A DNA stretch of 64,000 nt. Source: Micropterix aruncella (lineage: Eukaryota; Arthropoda; Insecta; Lepidoptera; Micropterigidae). The position numbers and the translations under genes are program-made. How positions within the stretch are numbered: position 1 is the stretch's first letter; every line of letters starts with the position of its first letter. This document shows positions 62,677-64,000 of the stretch, one piece after another. The notes under the pieces were generated by a model. The model saw only the letters and a program-made list of their open reading frames with translations. It made no database searches and was not told the origin of the DNA. Where the stretch lies: positions 4,360,452 through 4,424,451 of the forward strand of contig OX155976.1 of assembly GCA_944548615.1 (NCBI GenBank), written 5' to 3'.

Positions 62677-63217
62677 CACGCGAAAAAATAGGCGGAGTCA
62701 ATTTTGCTGGGTTTGACCAATAAAAATCCAGCGTTGACGAAGCGTCAAGCGCATATTCTACGTCCGCTAGCGCCGGGAACCAAACGCATACTAAACGGTC
62801 AATCGCAGCGCTAGCACAGAATAACCATCTTTACGCAGTGGTGGTATAAGGCAGTGCATATTTAGCGTAACTCTCAGAGCGCTTTCACGTTTTAATAAAT
62901 TGTAATTAATTTAGGGCCTAAATAAAAAATGTGGCTAAATGCTGCCCTAGAGAATTAACCAGTCAATATTATGAAATTATAATAAAACACACTCACCGCT
63001 TACATTGTAGGAGTAAACGCGCCTGAAAGTTTTCGAAGTCAGTTTAAAGCCTTAATGTCCAAGGCAATGAGCAACTTTTTTTGAGTCCAAATTTTAAATT
63101 GGTTCCTTATCGAGGGATTCACTTAGAAACTTTTTTAAATTAATGCTTGTATTTTTCAAAAATTTATAAAACTAAAATTCCTCATATATGGTCGTTCCCA
63201 GGTATCATGTCGCCTTA
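62677..63217 (-). repeat. rep-H copy 2
   Basis: Reverse complement of 4273-4820 with scattered changes. No coding capacity. Confidence 0.75.
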
Positions 63218-63445
63218 ATCGGATTAAACTGAAATTTGGCATGGCAAGAGTTGAAAAGTTTGTGGTTAAGATCGGTGCACTCAGTCGTTTCGGAATATTG
63301 TGTAATATTTTATGGCATTATTTAAGTATTAATATTGAAAATAGTTTAGTAGTCAAATAACGTCAGTACTGCTCAAAAAACAAAGGCAGTGTATCTCTTA
63401 TGCCCTGATACAGGCTGTTCGGTCTAGTTGGGCATGCGTCTAGAA

Positions 63446-63731
63446 CAGTGGTTCCGAATTAGTTTTTCCTGCGTACCACTTCAAGAAAGGCGTCGAAGTC
63501 GCGTACCTCTTATTGCAGGAACATTAAATAAAATATGAAATCAGCGTTTTTAAAAATTTTGTACCATTAAAATACAGTCGATGATGGTGAAAATCAGTTT
63601 AATGTGATAAATGTGAACGTTATTCATGGCACAACTCTTGAAACAACTTAGTCAAGAGATTACAGCGCGTACCCCTTGATGCAACTTCGCGTACCCCTGG
63701 GGGTACGCGTACCACTAACTGGAAGACACTG
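63446..63731. mobile_element. hAT-type MITE with perfect 8-bp TSD
   Basis: 286 bases with ends CAGTGGTTCCGAATTAGT and, inverted, CAGTGTCTTCCAGTTAGT. Flanked by GTCTAGAA at 63438-63445 and 63732-63739. CAGTG-type ends and an 8-bp TSD are hAT hallmarks. It contains repeated GCGTACC motifs and has no ORF. Confidence 0.9.
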
Positions 63732-63756
63732 GTCTAGAACAGTTATTTTCAAGCTT

Positions 63757-64000
63757 TTTTAGATCGCGACCAGGGCCAGCCCTTCTATATAGGCGAACTA
63801 GGCGACCGCCTAGGGCGCCTGAATCCAAGGGGTAGAAAACGGCAGCACAAGGCTTCTCCGTCAATTCCAATATTCGTCAAGTCTTCATCCGTCAAATAAA
63901 TGCAATAAAATCCTCAAAACACTGAAAATTTTGCCGGAGTTATCTAGGAGATCTTTTATCCGTATGGGGTCATTATGATTTAAAAAATCGTAGCCTGCAG
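63757..64000. repeat. Possible further hAT-like element, cut by window end
   Basis: GCGACCGCCTAGGGCGCC preceded by CAGGGCCAGCCCTTCTATA resembles the terminal segment of a common hAT-related family. Only one end is inside the window. Confidence 0.4.

Overview
The window looks like a TE-rich insect genome, probably lepidopteran (inferred from AT-rich introns, many Jockey/CR1-like LINE fragments and short dispersed repeats; no marker gene settles the species). The only host gene I recognise is the A-type voltage-gated potassium channel Shal (Kv4), on the + strand. Eight coding exons lie at 10070-10270, 23065-23215, 26634-26725, 35564-35671, 36952-37126, 40838-41000, 42203-42388 and 43174-43404. 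Every junction has AG/GT borders, the phases chain without error, and together they give 435 complete codons from the end of the T1 domain through S1-S6 and the pore into the cytoplasmic C-terminus. The first exon (T1 domain) must lie upstream of base 1. Nothing after 43404 looks like a further Shal exon.

Almost everything else is mobile or repetitive DNA in or beside the Shal introns. 1-10 kb (upstream intron): an inverted pair of about 0.7 kb repeats, a TIR MITE, a long fold-back palindrome, a short hAT element with a perfect 8-bp target duplication, and a Jockey-like LINE whose ORF1 is inverted relative to its 3' end (twin-priming structure). 10-23 kb (first visible intron): a LINE ORF2 holding a (TA)n tract, and in that tract a tandem LTR retrotransposon, LTR-gag-LTR-gag-LTR, with two gag-only bodies and no pol. 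23-43 kb: several dispersed repeat families (called rep-A to rep-I here), LINE fragments, an RNase H remnant, and a 3,039-bp DNA transposon with 33-bp perfect TIRs and TTAT target duplication inside the intron that splits the selectivity-filter codon.

43-64 kb (downstream of the last visible exon): a LINE nested in rep-A, a mariner-like transposase broken by two opposite LINE insertions, each with its own target duplication, and a large composite element at 50678-60539. That composite has two head-to-tail units, each made of a hairpin-bearing head, an array of 166-bp satellite monomers (22 and 10 copies) and a tail of diverged about 350-bp repeats; a 7-bp direct repeat flanks the pair. The window closes with another LINE fragment, a second copy of an inverted repeat family, and a 286-bp hAT MITE with a perfect 8-bp target duplication.

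The only cooperating unit is the Shal gene. The mobile elements illustrate intron expansion: order of insertion can be read directly at several nested sites. All calls come from reading the sequence; no similarity search was run.
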